Part shown: positions 6,019-7,316 of the stretch, in pieces | How positions within the stretch are numbered: position 1 is the stretch's first letter | Layout: every line of letters starts with the position of its first letter | Source: Victivallales bacterium | GTDB taxonomy: Bacteria; Verrucomicrobiota; Lentisphaeria; Oligosphaerales; Oligosphaeraceae | Direction: 5' to 3' | NCBI GenBank assembly: GCA_017458805.1 | Contig: JAFTAC010000601.1 | Span: 1 to 7,316 of the forward strand | DNA length: 7,316 nucleotides | Position numbers and translations under genes: made by a program | The notes under the pieces: model-generated | The model's database searches: none | What the model saw: the letters and a program-made list of their open reading frames with translations, nothing else | Told to the model about the DNA's origin: nothing

Positions 6019-7314
6019 ATGCCAAAGCTCACGATTCAGGAAAACTACAAGATAACAGCAGAATACACGCTCAAGGATGGTGAAACCGTCATTGGAAGCG
6101 GTGGTGACGCTGCCCTGAGGCTCAACCATGGAAGTATCGCAAAACGCCACTGCAAGCTTACTTGTGACAAGTCAGGCGTCTATCTGGAGGACTTGGGCAG
6201 CGCTGGCACTTTCCTCAACTCGTTGTTTCTGGCGGAAAAGACACGCCTCAACAACCAGGACCAGATTCAGATAGGCGATGTCATTTTGATTTTCACAGAT
6301 GCCGACGCCAGCGACACAGGGAGTGGCGAGGCCGTTTCCCCCGATGCGCAAAAGGGCAGTTTCAGCTTCGTGCAGGATGTTGTCACCCGAATTGCCGCCA
6401 ACATGGCAAAGGTGATTCAGGGAAAGGACGATGTCATCCACCACGTCCTGATTGCCCTGATGAGCGATGGCCACGTTCTGCTGGAGGATGTGCCTGGCGT
6501 TGGCAAAACAAAACTGGCCCAGGCTCTTGCGCGTTCCATTCAAACGGGCTTCAAGCGCATACAGTTCACGCCAGACATGCTGCCGAACGACATCACGGGC
6601 ATCAGCATCTTCGACGAGGGGCAGCGCAAGTTCGTCTTCATGCCTGGACCCGTCTTCACCAACGTGGTGCTGGCGGATGAAATCAACCGCGGCACCCCCC
6701 GTGTGCAGTCCAGCCTGCTGGAGTGCATGGCGGAGTCCATGATTACCGTCGATGGCAGTCCGCATGTCTTGCAGAAGCCGTTCTTTGTCATCGCCACGCA
6801 GAACCCCGTCGATTTTCATGGCACCTATCCGCTGCCCGAGGCGCAGCTTGACCGTTTCCTTATGCGCTTGATCATGGGCTATCCCGAACATCAGGACGAG
6901 CTGGTGATTTTGGAGAGCCAGGCGGAGTCGAATCCGCTCAACGGCATTTTGTCCGTTGCGAGTTCCAACGACATCCTGCGGTGCCAGTCCATCATCCGCA
7001 AGGTGCATGTGTCGAAGCAGGTCCGCGACTACATCGTCACCATCATAGACGAGACACGCAAGCACCCCGCGTTGCTGTACGGTTGTAGCACGCGTGCGGC
7101 ACTGGCCCTCATGCGTGCCAGCCAGAGCCTGGCCGCCATCAGCGGGCGTGATCACGTCCTGCCTCGCGATATCCGTGATTTGGCCAAATACGTGCTGGCG
7201 CACCGCACGCCGTTGCGTTTGCAGGCGCGCTCCGAATGGTCGGACGCGGGCAAGGTCATTGATGCGATTTTGGAGCACCTGCCCATTTCGCGGTGGGAAG
7301 AGGATGCGGACTAG
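6019..7314 (+). CDS. FHA domain-MoxR AAA+ ATPase fusion
   Basis: This 431-residue protein has no membrane segment and is probably cytoplasmic. MoxR ATPases act as chaperone-like remodelers, often beside DUF58 and VWA-domain proteins. Residues about 3-92 form an FHA domain (IGSGGDAALRL, KRHCKL, LEDLGSAGTFLN, IQIGDVILIF). A Ser/Gly/Asp-rich linker (about 93-112) joins it to the AAA+ core. Walker A is PGVGKT (159-164, Lys163) and Walker B is VVLADE (Asp220, Glu221). Sensor 1 is Asn262 in ATQNP, LDRF has Arg279, and GCSTRAALAL carries the sensor 2 Arg359. The ATPase therefore looks active. Within the FHA domain the usual GR is GS (Ser27), the Ser three before the conserved His is Ala41, and the NGT motif is AGT (62-64), so phosphothreonine binding is doubtful. 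The ATG at 6019 gives a complete first FHA strand but has only a poor upstream ribosome site. The TAG is two bases from the window end, so downstream partners are not visible. Confidence 0.94.
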   Translation: MPKLTIQENYKITAEYTLKDGETVIGSGGDAALRLNHGSIAKRHCKLTCDKSGVYLEDLGSAGTFLNSLFLAEKTRLNNQDQIQIGDVILIFTDADASDTGSGEAVSPDAQKGSFSFVQDVVTRIAANMAKVIQGKDDVIHHVLIALMSDGHVLLEDVPGVGKTKLAQALARSIQTGFKRIQFTPDMLPNDITGISIFDEGQRKFVFMPGPVFTNVVLADEINRGTPRVQSSLLECMAESMITVDGSPHVLQKPFFVIATQNPVDFHGTYPLPEAQLDRFLMRLIMGYPEHQDELVILESQAESNPLNGILSVASSNDILRCQSIIRKVHVSKQVRDYIVTIIDETRKHPALLYGCSTRAALALMRASQSLAAISGRDHVLPRDIRDLAKYVLAHRTPLRLQARSEWSDAGKVIDAILEHLPISRWEEDAD

Positions 7315-7316
7315 CA

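Noticed and set aside
5886..6083. 65-codon plus-strand frame before the FHA-MoxR gene
   Set aside because: It starts at TTG without a ribosome site, runs through the terminator hairpin and overlaps the FHA-MoxR start in another frame.
6172..7278. 368-codon minus-strand open frame opposite the MoxR gene
   Set aside because: It is antisense to an intact AAA+ ATPase and has no recognisable motifs of its own.

Overview
The window looks like ordinary chromosome from a GC-rich, Gram-negative-type bacterium. It holds a truncated fatty-acid synthesis gene, a very large secreted heparinase II/III-type polysaccharide lyase, a class I/II aminotransferase and an FHA-MoxR ATPase fusion. A large exported lyase with a Cys-Xaa-Xaa-Cys zinc-ribbon-like insert, together with an FHA-linked MoxR protein, would fit a PVC-superphylum organism (Lentisphaerota/Verrucomicrobiota/Kiritimatiellota type). 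That placement is inference from protein style only; there is no rRNA or other marker gene here.

Layout. Bases 1-618 (+) are the C-terminal two thirds of FabD, cut by the left edge. Bases 619-951 lie between two convergent genes and are almost filled by a 72-bp tandem repeat (641-949) whose units each carry two strong hairpins. Bases 952-4287 (-) encode the 1111-residue lyase. Bases 4288-4563 form a divergent, AT-rich control region with a 9-bp direct repeat (CGATAAAAG) that faces an inverted copy, forming a potential 25-bp hairpin. Bases 4564-5874 (+) encode the aminotransferase, followed by a strong intrinsic terminator (5906-5945). Bases 5946-6018 are a short leader with a consensus Shine-Dalgarno sequence buried in a hairpin and an 8-codon minigene in frame with the next gene. 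Bases 6019-7314 (+) encode the FHA-MoxR ATPase, which ends two bases before the window does.

The genes do not form one pathway. FabD supplies malonyl-ACP for fatty-acid synthesis. The lyase probably cleaves uronic-acid-containing polysaccharide outside the cytoplasm. The aminotransferase has a complete catalytic set but no assignable substrate. The MoxR protein is probably the first gene of a MoxR/DUF58/VWA-type operon continuing to the right. I see no defence system, mobile element, CRISPR array, tRNA or rRNA. The least explained parts are non-coding: the 72-bp hairpin array, the CGATAAAAG hairpin and the structured leader of the FHA-MoxR gene. The apparent loss of phosphothreonine-contact residues in the FHA domain is also notable.
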